This document shows positions 16,361 through 26,259 of a stretch of 64,000 nt of DNA, piece after piece (position 1 is the first letter of the stretch; each line of letters starts with the position of its first letter). The DNA is taken from positions 190,128 through 254,127 of the forward strand of contig NZ_LWBS01000417.1 in the NCBI RefSeq assembly GCF_001652265.1, given 5' to 3'. This stretch comes from Rhizobium leguminosarum. GTDB lineage: Bacteria; Pseudomonadota; Alphaproteobacteria; Rhizobiales; Rhizobiaceae. A program made the position numbers and the translations under genes. Below the pieces are notes generated by a model. It was not told where the DNA came from. It made no database searches and worked only from the letters and a program-made list of their open reading frames with translations.

Positions 16361-16671
16361 GGGCGCAATTCCTCTCCACTTTCATAACAGGTCTGATTGT
16401 CTACCGCATCGGCCCGAAAATCGGAATCGATTTTCGGTAAGCACGATGCGTCGATTCAAAGTGTTACAGCGTCCTTTGCGCGTCTGAAAAGACGCGCGGC
16501 GCTGTAAGCGCGCGAAGGCCTCGCATCAAGGGGTTTTCGGCGCATGAAAGGCGTCGCTTCGGCACGAAAATGACCCGTTCCAATCGTTAAAATGCAATTG
16601 TTTCTCAAAACTGGATGTTCAAGCCTTGCTGTCAGAGTGCGCTTTATGGTTTCGCATGAAGTGAGGCGACA
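16361..16671. promoter_or_regulatory. Divergent region between pepF and the NtrC-type regulator
   Basis: 311 bp. The left half is the family-B repeat at 16413-16507. The right half (16510-16671) holds no gene and should carry the promoter of the regulator. I see no sigma-54 -24/-12 pair. Family B between divergent genes is unusual, as the other copies sit between convergent ends. Confidence 0.4.
16413..16507 (+). repeat. Family-B two-hairpin element, copy B1
   Basis: Hairpin 1 is CCGAAAATCG GAAT CGATTTTCGG (16414-16437), a perfect 10-bp stem. A linker TTCAAAGTG follows. Hairpin 2 runs from TTACAGCG at 16464 to CGCTGTAA ending 16507, with an inner GCGCGTCT / AGACGCGC stem. It shares hairpin 2 almost exactly with copies at 40803 and 57928. 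Confidence 0.85.
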
Positions 16672-18216
<1,545 letters not shown>

Positions 18217-18394
18217 GCGCTTTTCGTTAAGATTAAGGCAACCACGTTTTGTTACTAGTCATAAACCACTTGTTAGTGGCGCGTTCACTATGTAAAGAAA
18301 AGGTTGATCATGTGTGGCATTTTTGCCATCGTGTGACCGCATTTGACAGTCATCTGAGGCAGTACGGGACATTGTCTGTCTGACGGGGATCGAG

Positions 18395-20236
18395 TTGCCG
18401 AATCTGAATGGGAATTCCAAGCCTTCGCGCTTGAGCTGGCGTTTGTTGTGCGCCGACATCTGCGGAAAGGCAATAAGGACGGTAGCGGCCGCCCTTCTTG
18501 CGCTCGCGGTTTCCTCACCGGTATTCGTTAGTACGCCTTCGCAGGCAGCGGGCGACACCCGCAGCCTCAAGCTCTATTTCATTCATACCGGCGAAAAAGC
18601 CGTCATCACCTACAAGCGCAATGGCAAGTTCGACCCCAAGGGTCTGGAGCAGCTGAATCGCTTCCTGCGCGACTGGCGCAAGAACCAGCCGACGAAAATG
18701 GACCCGCGGCTGTTCGACCTGATCTGGGAAGTCTATCGCCAGAGCGGTTCGAGGGACTACATCAACGTCGTCTGCGGTTTCCGTTCGCCGGGAACCAACG
18801 AGATGCTGCGTGGCCGCTCTCGCAATTCCGGCGTCGCCGAAAAGAGCCAGCATATGCTCGGCAAGGCGATGGACTTCTTCATTCCCGACGTCAAGCTGGC
18901 GACGCTGCGCGGCATCGGCATGAAGATGCAGGTCGGCGGCGTCGGCTTCTATCCGAAGTCGGGCTCGCCCTTCGTTCACATGGATGTCGGCGGCGTTCGC
19001 GCCTGGCCGCGCATGAGCCGCGACGAGCTGGTTCGGCTCTTCCCGAACGGCAATACCATCCATATTCCGGCCGACGGCAAGCCGCTGCCGGGCTACCAGC
19101 AAGCGATGGCCGACTATAAGCGCCGCGTCAGCGGCACGCAGATCCAGATCGCCAGCGCTTCCGAATCGGCGCCGAAGCACAAGACGCTGTTTGCCGCGCT
19201 CTTTGGCGGCGGGGCCGACGAGCAGGAAGACGAGACGGACGATTCCACCCCTGTTGCCGTTGCCAAGGCGACGCCGCCGAAGGCCGAGCCTGCTCCTGTC
19301 GAGCCGCAGCAGACCGATGTCGCCGATCTGAACGCGCCGGTGCCGCAAGTTCGCCCTGCGTTCAGCAACCAGCCCGCCGGTAGCGAAGTCGCGAGCGCGC
19401 TCGTAGCGCCGCCTTTGGGTAATGCCGCACAACAGGCTCTTACGGCCCTTCCGGTCGATCAGGCCCAGCCGCAGCAGTTCGCCGACCTCAGCGCCTACAG
19501 CATTCCGGTTCCCTCGCTTCTCGGCCAGCGCCGTGCGCCTGGTGACGCCGAAGTCGCGTCGACCGATCCCATGCTGACGGGCGCAAATGGGCTGCCGGTT
19601 CCGACGCCGGTCGAACGCCCTGCCGTTGCCGAGAACCTTCTTGCTGCGGCCGAGGCCGATCCGGAGGCAGAAGCCGACGAAGCCGATCAGGACGCGCTGT
19701 CTCCTGCCGTGGCCGACGCACTCGACCAGCAGCGGAACGATGGGGAAAGCCAGATCGCGTCGAAGGCGCCGCCGCAGACGGTTGAGCAGGCGATCAACGC
19801 CGCGATGACGCAAAAGGCGCCTGCCGCAAAGCCGCCGCTCGAACTCGCGGCATTGGCACCGATGACCAAATCGGCAAGCTTTGGCGATAGTTTCGACGAA
19901 CCGGCCGCCGAAAGCGCCGTGGCGCAGGGTCTTCCTGCCAAGGGTGGTCGCCCGACGCAGAAGGAAGCCGCCGCAGCGGATGCCAGCCGCACGACGGTGC
20001 GCACCGAGCCGAAGCTGACGGAAAAGATGATCTCGCAATGGGCGCTCACCAATGCCCGCCTGGAAATGGCCTCCAAGCAGGTCAAGGCGCCGCGGTTCGT
20101 CAGCCAGACGATGCGCGCCCAGCCGACCGCCGTCTATGCCGAGGGCTTCAACGTCAAGACCGCTTCAGTCGACCCGGCCCGCTTCAGCGGTACGGCTGTG
20201 AATTTCATGGAAGTGCGCAAGTTCAACACGAACTGA
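18395..20236 (+). CDS. DUF882/YcbK-like peptidase M15-family envelope protein with long disordered tail
   Basis: 613 aa. A signal peptide covers residues about 27-51 (VAAALLALAVSSPVF, then PSQAAG). A DUF882 domain (about 55-225), related to D,D-carboxypeptidase M15A, carries VCGFRSPGTNEMLR, SQHMLGKAMDFFIP and GSPFVHMDVG, with the expected His/Asp/His zinc ligands. The remaining about 380 residues are Ala/Pro/Glu-rich and low-complexity. It probably trims or binds peptidoglycan in the periplasm. The start is TTG at 18395 after a GGGGATCGAG stretch; no better start precedes the signal peptide. Ends at a strong terminator. Confidence 0.85.
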   Translation: MPNLNGNSKPSRLSWRLLCADICGKAIRTVAAALLALAVSSPVFVSTPSQAAGDTRSLKLYFIHTGEKAVITYKRNGKFDPKGLEQLNRFLRDWRKNQPTKMDPRLFDLIWEVYRQSGSRDYINVVCGFRSPGTNEMLRGRSRNSGVAEKSQHMLGKAMDFFIPDVKLATLRGIGMKMQVGGVGFYPKSGSPFVHMDVGGVRAWPRMSRDELVRLFPNGNTIHIPADGKPLPGYQQAMADYKRRVSGTQIQIASASESAPKHKTLFAALFGGGADEQEDETDDSTPVAVAKATPPKAEPAPVEPQQTDVADLNAPVPQVRPAFSNQPAGSEVASALVAPPLGNAAQQALTALPVDQAQPQQFADLSAYSIPVPSLLGQRRAPGDAEVASTDPMLTGANGLPVPTPVERPAVAENLLAAAEADPEAEADEADQDALSPAVADALDQQRNDGESQIASKAPPQTVEQAINAAMTQKAPAAKPPLELAALAPMTKSASFGDSFDEPAAESAVAQGLPAKGGRPTQKEAAAADASRTTVRTEPKLTEKMISQWALTNARLEMASKQVKAPRFVSQTMRAQPTAVYAEGFNVKTASVDPARFSGTAVNFMEVRKFNTN

Positions 20237-20262
20237 GCCTGCCGATTACGGAATATCGAATA

Positions 20263-20290
20263 CCGCCGGAGCGATCCGGCGGTTTTTCTT
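20263..20290 (+). terminator. Terminator of the DUF882 gene
   Basis: CCGCCGGA GCGA TCCGGCGG, an 8-bp perfect stem with a 4-nt loop, followed by TTTTTCTT. Confidence 0.9.
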
Positions 20291-20340
20291 TGGCCGCTTC
20301 GACGGGGTAATGTCACTGTTTAACTCGGCGCGTTCTCCGC

Positions 20341-20370
20341 AAAAGAAAAGCCGCCGGGCGGTCCGGCGGC
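20341..20370 (-). terminator. Terminator of gapR
   Basis: On the minus strand GCCGCCGG (loop of 5) CCGGCGGC is followed by TTTTCTTTT. It faces the DUF882 terminator, insulating the two convergent genes. Confidence 0.85.
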
Positions 20371-20399
20371 TTGTCGACATATCAGCGATGCTAGGCGGA

Positions 20400-20663
20400 T
20401 CAGCCTTCCGGCGGCGACTCGATCATGCCGAGCGCGAGCAGGTAGGTGTCGAGGATTGCTTCCTCTTCCATGCGCTCCTGCTCGTCCTTCTTGCGCAACG
20501 CCACGACCTTCTTCAGGATCTTGGTATCGAAGCCCGTTCCCTTGGCTTCGCCATAGACGTCCTTGATGTCGTCGGCGATGGTCTTCTTTTCTTCTTCCAG
20601 CCGTTCAATGCGCTCGATGAAAGCGCGAAGCTGATCGCGGGCGACGCCATGAGCATCAGACAT
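20400..20663 (-). CDS. gapR: GapR-family nucleoid-associated protein (DUF2312)
   Basis: 87 aa, nearly all coiled-coil: [20 protein letters not shown] then [20 protein letters not shown] and [12 protein letters not shown]. It matches DUF2312, the family of Caulobacter GapR. GapR binds AT-rich, overtwisted DNA ahead of replication and transcription machinery and aids topoisomerases. ATG 20663 is preceded by a GGAGAA-type site. Monocistronic with its own terminator. The gene symbol follows the Caulobacter name, inferred from family identity. Confidence 0.88.
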   Translation of the reverse strand: MSDAHGVARDQLRAFIERIERLEEEKKTIADDIKDVYGEAKGTGFDTKILKKVVALRKKDEQERMEEEAILDTYLLALGMIESPPEG

Positions 20664-20754
20664 CGTGTTCTCCTGATTTTTCGGTGATCGATTTTGGATG
20701 CCAGTGACTGCCGCGAAGCGACGTCACGGTCAAGCCTGTTCGCGGCCAGCCAAG

Positions 20755-21060
20755 CTATTTGTGTGGGTTGTTCAGTTCAAAAGCAGCTTTTTGCACAGGT
20801 GAAGCCTCGTTCTGATGAAGATTCTTCCAGTCCTCATAGGGCACGCCATAGACCATTTCGCGCGATTCGTCCCTGGTCACCGCGACACCTTCGGCCTCGG
20901 CGGCTTCGCGATACCAGTTCGACAGGCAGTTGCGGCAGAAGCCGGCCAGGTTCATCAGATCGATGTTCTGAACGTCGCTGCGTTCGCGAAGATGTGCGAT
21001 GAGGCGGCGAAAGGCGGCGGCCTCGAATTCAGTCTGTTGTTCCTTGCTGAGCGCGGTCAT
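20755..21060 (-). CDS. DUF1244 family protein
   Basis: 101 aa. The family core is FRRLIAHLRERSDVQNIDLM, then NLAGFCRNCLSNWYREAAEA with the conserved Cys pair CRNC, then YGVPYEDWKNLHQNEAS. The CxxC suggests metal or redox chemistry, but function is unknown. ATG 21060 is fixed by AGGAAG. A longer in-frame upstream extension reads as noncoding. Same strand as the N-formylglutamate amidohydrolase, 32 nt after it, so probably co-transcribed. Confidence 0.88.
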   Translation of the reverse strand: MTALSKEQQTEFEAAAFRRLIAHLRERSDVQNIDLMNLAGFCRNCLSNWYREAAEAEGVAVTRDESREMVYGVPYEDWKNLHQNEASPVQKAAFELNNPHK

Positions 21061-21092
21061 CTCGCTTCCTTTCGTTAAAGTGGGGCCTTCGT

Positions 21093-21902
21093 TCAATAGG
21101 GGCCGGTGCGCGACAGGTGAACGTCGTATTCGTGCAAGGCGGGATCGGCATTCATCGCCGCAAAGATCGGCGCCAGGCGTTCGGCCCATGCCGATATGCC
21201 GGTTTCGTCTCCGATCAGATCCTGGCGCACTTCGAGCAGCGCATGCGGAATGCCGGTGATCATGCAATGGCGGTACATGGTATCGCCCTTCAGCGCGCCG
21301 TCATAGGGTTCGTTGTCGCCGACGGCGAGATCGGGATCGGCGCGCAGCATGTCAAGCAGCGGGCCGACAGCGCGATGGTCGCTGTCCCAGAGGACGGCGG
21401 CGTGCCAGGGACGGGGGATGCCTTTCCAGGCCGGCGTGAAGGAGTGCAGCGAGAGCACCAGCGGTGCCCTGCCGGTGGCATTCGCCACGCTGTCGATCGT
21501 TGTGGCCACGGCATGGTGATAGGGGCGATGGAAGGATTCGATGCGGTAGTCCCATTCCTGCGGCGTGATCGGATGATTGCCTGATATGACGGCGCCGTCG
21601 GAGATCTTCATGATCAGCGTCGGATCGTCTTCGCCGCGGTTCGGATCGATCAGCAGGCGCGAGAAGCCGCCGAGCACGGCGGGAACGCCGAGCCTTGCCG
21701 AAAGCTGCCGCGTCAGGCCCTCGATGCCGATGTCATAGGCGATATGTCGGGCGAAGGCCGCGTCGGGCAATCCGAGCCGGCCATATCGCGCGGGAAGGCG
21801 GTTCATCGCGTGATCTGCGAGGATCACCATGCCTTTGTCACGTTTGCCGGGTAGGATTTCGAAGGATTGGAAGTCGTCCATGAAGGAAATGCCGTTCGTC
21901 AT
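21093..21902 (-). CDS. N-formylglutamate amidohydrolase family protein
   Basis: Would hydrolyse N-formylglutamate to glutamate and formate, or act on related N-acyl compounds. About 269 aa. Core segments are MVILADHAMNRLPARYG, HIAYDIGIEGLTRQLS, LGGFSRLLIDPNRGEDDP, PLVLSLHSFTPAWKG and HALLEVRQDLIGDETG, typical of this zinc-dependent family. Starts at 21947 (TTG), 21902 and 21881 are all in frame with weak ribosome-binding sites; similarity begins near 21881. No hut genes adjoin, so a histidine-degradation role is not supported by context. Confidence 0.85.
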   Translation of the reverse strand: MTNGISFMDDFQSFEILPGKRDKGMVILADHAMNRLPARYGRLGLPDAAFARHIAYDIGIEGLTRQLSARLGVPAVLGGFSRLLIDPNRGEDDPTLIMKISDGAVISGNHPITPQEWDYRIESFHRPYHHAVATTIDSVANATGRAPLVLSLHSFTPAWKGIPRPWHAAVLWDSDHRAVGPLLDMLRADPDLAVGDNEPYDGALKGDTMYRHCMITGIPHALLEVRQDLIGDETGISAWAERLAPIFAAMNADPALHEYDVHLSRTGPY

Positions 21903-22091
21903 TGCGCCGTCGGGCGCAGTGATCGCATGTGCCTGCGGCAGGTTCAAGCGCGGCAGGCGGGGAGAGGTTGAGCCGGACCCTCGACAGGTGGTTATGAAAG
22001 GAAATATAATCGATTAGCATTGCGTTGACTTTCGCTTGACGGCGGCGCAAGAAGACACGGATACGAATAACCGTGGAGCTATTTGGGAGCC

Positions 22092-22568
22092 GTGTTGATC
22101 CAAGCCGCGCCAAGTTTCCTCACGCGGTCCGGGCCGCTGGTCCGTCTCGCTCTGTTCGCTCTTGCAGCCGCCATGCCGTTTTTCATCGCAGATGCCGCAC
22201 GCGCCGATTTTCGCGTCTGCAACGGAACGCAGAATCTCGTCGGCGTCGCGATCGGATACCGGGCCAAGGATGGTTGGGTGACGGAGGGCTGGTGGCAGGT
22301 GCCGGCAACGACCTGCGCCACGCTGATCGAGGGAGAATTACAGTCGCGATATTATTACCTCTACGCAGAGGACGCCGCCCGGGGTGGACGATGGACGGGT
22401 GACGTGCAGATGTGCGTGGCGGAAAACGAATTCAAGATCACGGGTGTCCAGGATTGTTATGCCCGCGGTTACCAGAAGATGGGATTCAAGGAATATGATA
22501 CGGGCCGCCAGGGTAGCTGGATGGTTCAACTCTCCGACACCCCAGGGACGCAAGAAAGCCAGAATTGA
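22092..22568 (+). CDS. DUF1036 secreted protein
   Basis: 158 aa. Signal peptide near residues 15-38 (LALFALAAAMPFFIADAARA). The mature domain includes DFRVCNGTQNLVGVAIGYRA, GWWQVPATTCATLIEG and YYYLYAEDAARGGRW. Several Cys suggest disulfides. Function unknown; the domain occurs widely in alphaproteobacteria. GTG 22092 is a choice among GTG/TTG codons behind GGGAG (TTG 22083, TTG 22095 also possible). Its TGA overlaps the pyk ATG (TGATG), so the two are probably translationally coupled. Confidence 0.82.
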   Translation: MLIQAAPSFLTRSGPLVRLALFALAAAMPFFIADAARADFRVCNGTQNLVGVAIGYRAKDGWVTEGWWQVPATTCATLIEGELQSRYYYLYAEDAARGGRWTGDVQMCVAENEFKITGVQDCYARGYQKMGFKEYDTGRQGSWMVQLSDTPGTQESQN

Positions 22569-24007
22569 TGAAGCGTAATCGCAAAGTTAAAATCCTCGCC
22601 ACCCTCGGCCCAGCCTCCTCCGAGGAATCGATGATCGAGAAGCTCCACCAGGCCGGTGCGGATGTCTTCCGCATCAATATGAGCCATGCGAGCCACGACA
22701 TGATGCGTACGCTGATCCAGCGCATCCGCTCGGTCGAAGCGCGCTCCGGCCGGCCGATCGGCATTCTCGCCGACCTGCAGGGACCGAAACTGCGTGTCGG
22801 CAAGTTCGTCGACGGCAAGGTGGATCTGAGGCCCGGCCAGACGTTCACGCTCGACAACAACGAAGCGCTCGGCGACCAGAGCCGCGTCTATCTGCCGCAC
22901 CCCGAGATCCTGGAGTCGGTGCAGCCTGGCCACCGCCTGCTGATCGATGACGGCAAGCTCGCCCTGCGCGCAGAAAAATGCGACGGCAAGAGCATCGTCA
23001 CGACTGTTATTTCGGGCACGCGCATCTCCGACCGCAAGGGCGTCAGCCTTCCCGACACGCTGCTCGGCGTCGGCGCGCTGACGGACAAGGACCGCGCCGA
23101 TCTCGACGCAGTGCTTGCCACCGACGATGTCGACTGGGTGGCGCTTTCCTTCGTCCAGCGTCCCGACGACCTCGCCGAAGTGCGCAAGATCGCCCGCGGC
23201 CGCGTCGGCCTGATGTCGAAGATCGAAAAGCCGCAGGCTCTCGAGCGCATCGAGGAAATCATCGAGCTTTCCGACGCATTGATGGTCGCCCGCGGCGATC
23301 TCGGCGTCGAAATGCCGCTCGAATCGGTTCCCGGCATCCAGAAGCAGCTGATCCGCGCGTGCCGCCGTTCGGGGAAGCCGGTGGTCGTTGCCACGCAGAT
23401 GCTGGAATCGATGATCTCCGCGCCGGTGCCGACACGCGCCGAAGTTTCCGACGTCGCGACCGCCGTCTTCGAAGGCGCGGATGCCGTCATGCTCTCGGCC
23501 GAATCGGCCTCGGGCGACTATCCAGTCGAAGCTGTCACGACGATGGCGTCGATTGCCACCGCCATTGAGCGCGAGCCGCATTATCCCGGCATCATCTATG
23601 CCCAGCGTGCCCAACCGGAAGCGACCGGTGCCGATGCGATCTCGCTTGCCGCCCGCCAGATTGCCGAGACGCTGAAGCTGTCGGCGATCGTCTGTTACAC
23701 CTCGTCGGGCACGACAGGCCTCCGCGCCTCGCGCGAGCGTCCGCAGGTACCGATCCTGGCGCTATCGCCGATCATCAAGACGGCACGCCGCCTTGCCATC
23801 GTCTGGGGCCTGCATTGCGTCGTCACCCATGATGCGACCGATCTCGACGACATGGTCAACCGCGCCTGCCGCATCGTCGCGGACGAAGGCTTCGGCAAGC
23901 CGGGCGATCGCATCATTATCTCGGCCGGCGTACCGCTCGGCACGCCCGGCGCCACCAACATGATCCGCATTGCCTATATCGGCTCGGACGGCCAGAGCGG
24001 CATCTGA
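22568..24007 (+). CDS. pyk: Pyruvate kinase
   Basis: Converts phosphoenolpyruvate and ADP to pyruvate and ATP. 479 aa, normal for the bacterial enzyme. Motifs include KILATLGPASSE at the start, MSHASHD, ILADLQGPKLRVGKF, catalytic Lys in LMSKIEKPQALERIEEI, ALMVARGDLGVEMP, and ATQMLESMISAPVPTRAEV. ATG 22568 overlaps the DUF1036 stop codon. A hairpin terminator follows at 24029-24060. Confidence 0.96.
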   Translation: MKRNRKVKILATLGPASSEESMIEKLHQAGADVFRINMSHASHDMMRTLIQRIRSVEARSGRPIGILADLQGPKLRVGKFVDGKVDLRPGQTFTLDNNEALGDQSRVYLPHPEILESVQPGHRLLIDDGKLALRAEKCDGKSIVTTVISGTRISDRKGVSLPDTLLGVGALTDKDRADLDAVLATDDVDWVALSFVQRPDDLAEVRKIARGRVGLMSKIEKPQALERIEEIIELSDALMVARGDLGVEMPLESVPGIQKQLIRACRRSGKPVVVATQMLESMISAPVPTRAEVSDVATAVFEGADAVMLSAESASGDYPVEAVTTMASIATAIEREPHYPGIIYAQRAQPEATGADAISLAARQIAETLKLSAIVCYTSSGTTGLRASRERPQVPILALSPIIKTARRLAIVWGLHCVVTHDATDLDDMVNRACRIVADEGFGKPGDRIIISAGVPLGTPGATNMIRIAYIGSDGQSGI

Positions 24008-24028
24008 TCCGATCGCATGCATCCGAAA

Positions 24029-24060
24029 GCTCGCTGCCTGAGAAGGCGGCGGGCTTTTTC
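24029..24060 (+). terminator. Terminator of pyk
   Basis: A 10-bp stem with two G-U pairs (GCTCGCTGCC / GGCGGCGGGC) and a 6-nt loop is followed by TTTTTC, 22 nt after the pyk stop. Confidence 0.8.
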
Positions 24061-24129
24061 GTTGATGGGCCGGCATTGCCAACGGCAATGGCGCATGCAA
24101 GTTTCGATCCCTGTATGGGGAGGATCGTC

Positions 24130-24765
24130 ATGGATTTCGTCACGCTTCTGGCTTTTGCAGCGGTTTCCTTTGTTGGTATCGCGACACCGGGGCCGACAGT
24201 GTTGCTGGCGCTGACCAACGGTTCGCGGCACGGCCTGCGCCGGGCGGTTGCCGGCATGATTGGTGCGGTGCTGTCCGATTTCGTGCTGATCGGCGCCGTC
24301 GCGATCGGGCTCGGTGCGCTGCTCGCCGCATCGGAACTCTGGTTCTCGATGCTGAAATGGGCGGGTGCCGGCTATCTCGCTTTTCTCGGCATCATGCTGC
24401 TGCGTTCGAAGGGCACGATCGATGCGGCGTTGAAGTCCGGAGCGCCTGCGGGCGCGACATCGCCCTTCTCAATCGGACTGAAGAGCTTCATGGTCGCGGC
24501 GACCAATCCGAAGGGTTATCTGTTCTTTTCGGCTTTCCTGCCTCAGTTCATTGACCCGATCCTGCCGCAGGTGACGCAATACGTGCTACTCGCCCTTGTC
24601 TTTGCCGCGCTCGATTTCCTCATCATGTTCGCCTACGCCTTCTTCGGCTCGCAGGCGGTGCGTTTCCTGAAAACCTCAGGCGCCATGTGGCTGGAGCGAG
24701 CCTGCGGTGGCGCGCTGCTGGCGCTTGCCGGCTCGCTGGCCATCTATCGCCGGGCAATCGTCTGA
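24130..24765 (+). CDS. LysE/RhtB-family amino-acid exporter
   Basis: 211 aa, about six membrane helices. The family N-terminus GIATPGPTVLLALTNGSRHG is clear. Further helices are AGMIGAVLSDFVLIGAVAIG, SMLKWAGAGYLAFLGIMLL, the loop ATNPKGYLFFSAFLPQFI, YVLLALVFAALDFLIM and GGALLALAGSLAIY. It exports amino acids or derivatives; the substrate cannot be told. ATG 24130 follows GGGGAGGA. Ends 2 nt before the convergent DUF4865 gene. Confidence 0.88.
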   Translation: MDFVTLLAFAAVSFVGIATPGPTVLLALTNGSRHGLRRAVAGMIGAVLSDFVLIGAVAIGLGALLAASELWFSMLKWAGAGYLAFLGIMLLRSKGTIDAALKSGAPAGATSPFSIGLKSFMVAATNPKGYLFFSAFLPQFIDPILPQVTQYVLLALVFAALDFLIMFAYAFFGSQAVRFLKTSGAMWLERACGGALLALAGSLAIYRRAIV

Positions 24766-24767
24766 GT

Positions 24768-25325
24768 TCAGGGTTGAGGCAGGGACAGGTGGCCGACACG
24801 ATAGGCCTGGGTGTGCTCGCCGATCTCGGGAATCTCTCGCCATAACCTGAAGCGTGCCCGCGTCCAGGTCGTCGGTTCGAAGCCGGAAACGGAGGCGAGC
24901 GCGCCGCCTGTCGCCAGGTCGGCTTCGGCGGCCGCGCTTTCGGTGCAGCGAATATCGGCGAGCGGCGCGTAGGGCTCCGTCTGCAGGACATCGCGTGTGG
25001 CGAACCTGGCTGAGGCGATATCAGGCGAGTTTTCTGCGTGCCAGACGATCCAGGTCCTCACCTGCGGCCAGCCAAAGGCGCCGGTGAGCGTCTCAAACCC
25101 TGGGCCGCAGAGGAAGTTGCTTGCCCCTTCCGGCCTCTGCCAGAGATAGAACGGCGCATAGAGATTGTCGTGGCTGCCGAACTCCCCCTTGAGGGCGCTG
25201 AGATAGGCTTTGAAGCCGAGATTGGGAAAGCCGTCGAGCAGCGGCCCCTTGTCGCGGATGCGGCGGTCGATGATCGACATGTCGTAATCGGCAGGCAGGG
25301 TAAAGCTGTACTGCATGGCGATCAT
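24768..25325 (-). CDS. DUF4865 family protein
   Basis: 185 aa, soluble. Recognisable features are AMQYSFTLPADYDM, IDRRIRDKGPLLDGFPNLGFKAY, LYAPFYLWQRPEG and GPGFETLTGAFGWPQV. The family has no known reaction; it resembles ABM-type monooxygenase-like folds. ATG 25325 overlaps the cupin stop (ATGA). Last gene of a three-gene operon (tautomerase, cupin, DUF4865) divergent from a LysR regulator, suggesting a small aromatic-compound or aldehyde pathway. Confidence 0.82.
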   Translation of the reverse strand: MIAMQYSFTLPADYDMSIIDRRIRDKGPLLDGFPNLGFKAYLSALKGEFGSHDNLYAPFYLWQRPEGASNFLCGPGFETLTGAFGWPQVRTWIVWHAENSPDIASARFATRDVLQTEPYAPLADIRCTESAAAEADLATGGALASVSGFEPTTWTRARFRLWREIPEIGEHTQAYRVGHLSLPQP

Positions 25326-25726
25326 GACTGTGCCTCCACCGGTTGCAGACATTCGACGATGCTGCCGTTTTCGGTCGGCTGGACGCTGATATAGCTGAAG
25401 AGGCTGTCATCGGCCGCGCCATGCCAGTGGCGGTCGCCGGGTGCAAACCAGACGGCATCGCCGGCACGCAATGCTTCGATCGGGCCGCCCTCGTTCTGCG
25501 CCAGCCCATATCCCGAAAGCACATAAAGTAGCTGGCCTCTTGGATGCGTATGCCAGCGGGTGATGGTGCCGGGATCGAGCGTGGCGCGCATTGCGGTGTT
25601 CTCGCCATCGGCGCTGCCTTCGAGCAGCATCTCGACCCAGAAAGGCGCAGTTGCGACGCCCTCAGGCGAGCGGATCGCCCCGCCGGGACGCCTGATGGTC
25701 ATGGTCTTCGGGTTCGAAGCACTCAT
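25322..25726 (-). CDS. Cupin-domain protein
   Basis: 134 aa with one cupin barrel. The first motif is RWHTHPRGQLLYVLSGYG (two His ligands), the second is PGDRHWHGAA. FWVEMLLEGSADGENTAMRA precedes the metal site. It resembles (R)-mandelonitrile-lyase-like and other small cupins, but the reaction is unknown. Overlaps both neighbours by 4 nt (ATGA), so the three proteins are made together. Confidence 0.88.
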   Translation of the reverse strand: MSASNPKTMTIRRPGGAIRSPEGVATAPFWVEMLLEGSADGENTAMRATLDPGTITRWHTHPRGQLLYVLSGYGLAQNEGGPIEALRAGDAVWFAPGDRHWHGAADDSLFSYISVQPTENGSIVECLQPVEAQS

Positions 25727-26142
25727 TGCCGGGCTCCAGCCAGACGAAGCCGCCAGTCTGGGTCGGTCATCTGGGCAATGCCGTCGCCGAAGGACCAGTC
25801 TTCCGGTGCGCTGGTGCTGATGACGATCATCGCATCCTCGGGCCGGAGGCCCGGCGATTGCGCCAGGAGTTCGGCGAGCCGCCGATAGAGCGCCTTCTTC
25901 ATCTCGCCGGTGCGAGGCCTGCCGATCGTGATCGAGATGTAGACGAAATCGTCAGAGCGCGGGCCGGCGAGATAGCTGCGATCGAAGATCAGTTCGTTTT
26001 CGTCATGCTGGTGAATGGCCTGGAAGCGGTCGTTTTCGGGCACGTCGAAGGTCTCGACCAGGGCGCGCTGGATATTGTCGGCCAGCGCCGCGAGGTAGTC
26101 CGGCGACTTGCCTTTGCGAAGGGAAATGCGAATGAAGGGCAT
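25723..26142 (-). CDS. Tautomerase-family protein
   Basis: 139 aa. Processing of the initiator Met leaves the catalytic Pro1 of the 4-oxalocrotonate tautomerase superfamily (MPFIRISLRKGKSP). Other features are NIQRALVETFDVPENDRFQ and YISITIGRPRTGEMKKALY. Length is that of fused double-unit tautomerases. ATG 26142 follows GGAG at the right spacing and gives the N-terminal Pro; the ATG at 26154 would bury it. First gene of the operon opposite the LysR gene. Confidence 0.88.
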   Translation of the reverse strand: MPFIRISLRKGKSPDYLAALADNIQRALVETFDVPENDRFQAIHQHDENELIFDRSYLAGPRSDDFVYISITIGRPRTGEMKKALYRRLAELLAQSPGLRPEDAMIVISTSAPEDWSFGDGIAQMTDPDWRLRLAGARQ

Positions 26143-26208
26143 CGGGATCTCCATGGTTCAGGCCGTCGATCGACCTTGACAGCAGAACCATCGCACGGCA
26201 CGATGATG

Positions 26209-26251
26209 CTGAAAATCAGAATTTTAAGGATCAACGATCCTGAAAACCAGG
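26209..26251. promoter_or_regulatory. Probable LysR operator between the tautomerase and LysR genes
   Basis: The 117-bp gap holds CTGAAAATCAG (26209-26219) and CTGAAAACCAG (26240-26250), 31 bp apart, about three helical turns. A palindrome GGATC-AAC-GATCC (26228-26240) lies between. Palindromic half-sites on the same DNA face fit LysR tetramer binding at a divergent promoter. Binding is inferred only. Confidence 0.55.
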
Positions 26252-26259
26252 ACTATATA

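Noticed and set aside
18314-18332. Sigma-54 promoter upstream of the DUF882 gene (TGGCATTTTTGCCA)
   Set aside because: GG and GC are 9 bp apart instead of about 12, and the motif is simply a TGGCA/TGCCA palindrome.
24130-24765. Start of the LysE gene at 24076
   Set aside because: The earlier in-frame ATG adds a non-hydrophobic extension overlapping the pyk terminator region; GGGGAGGA points to 24130.
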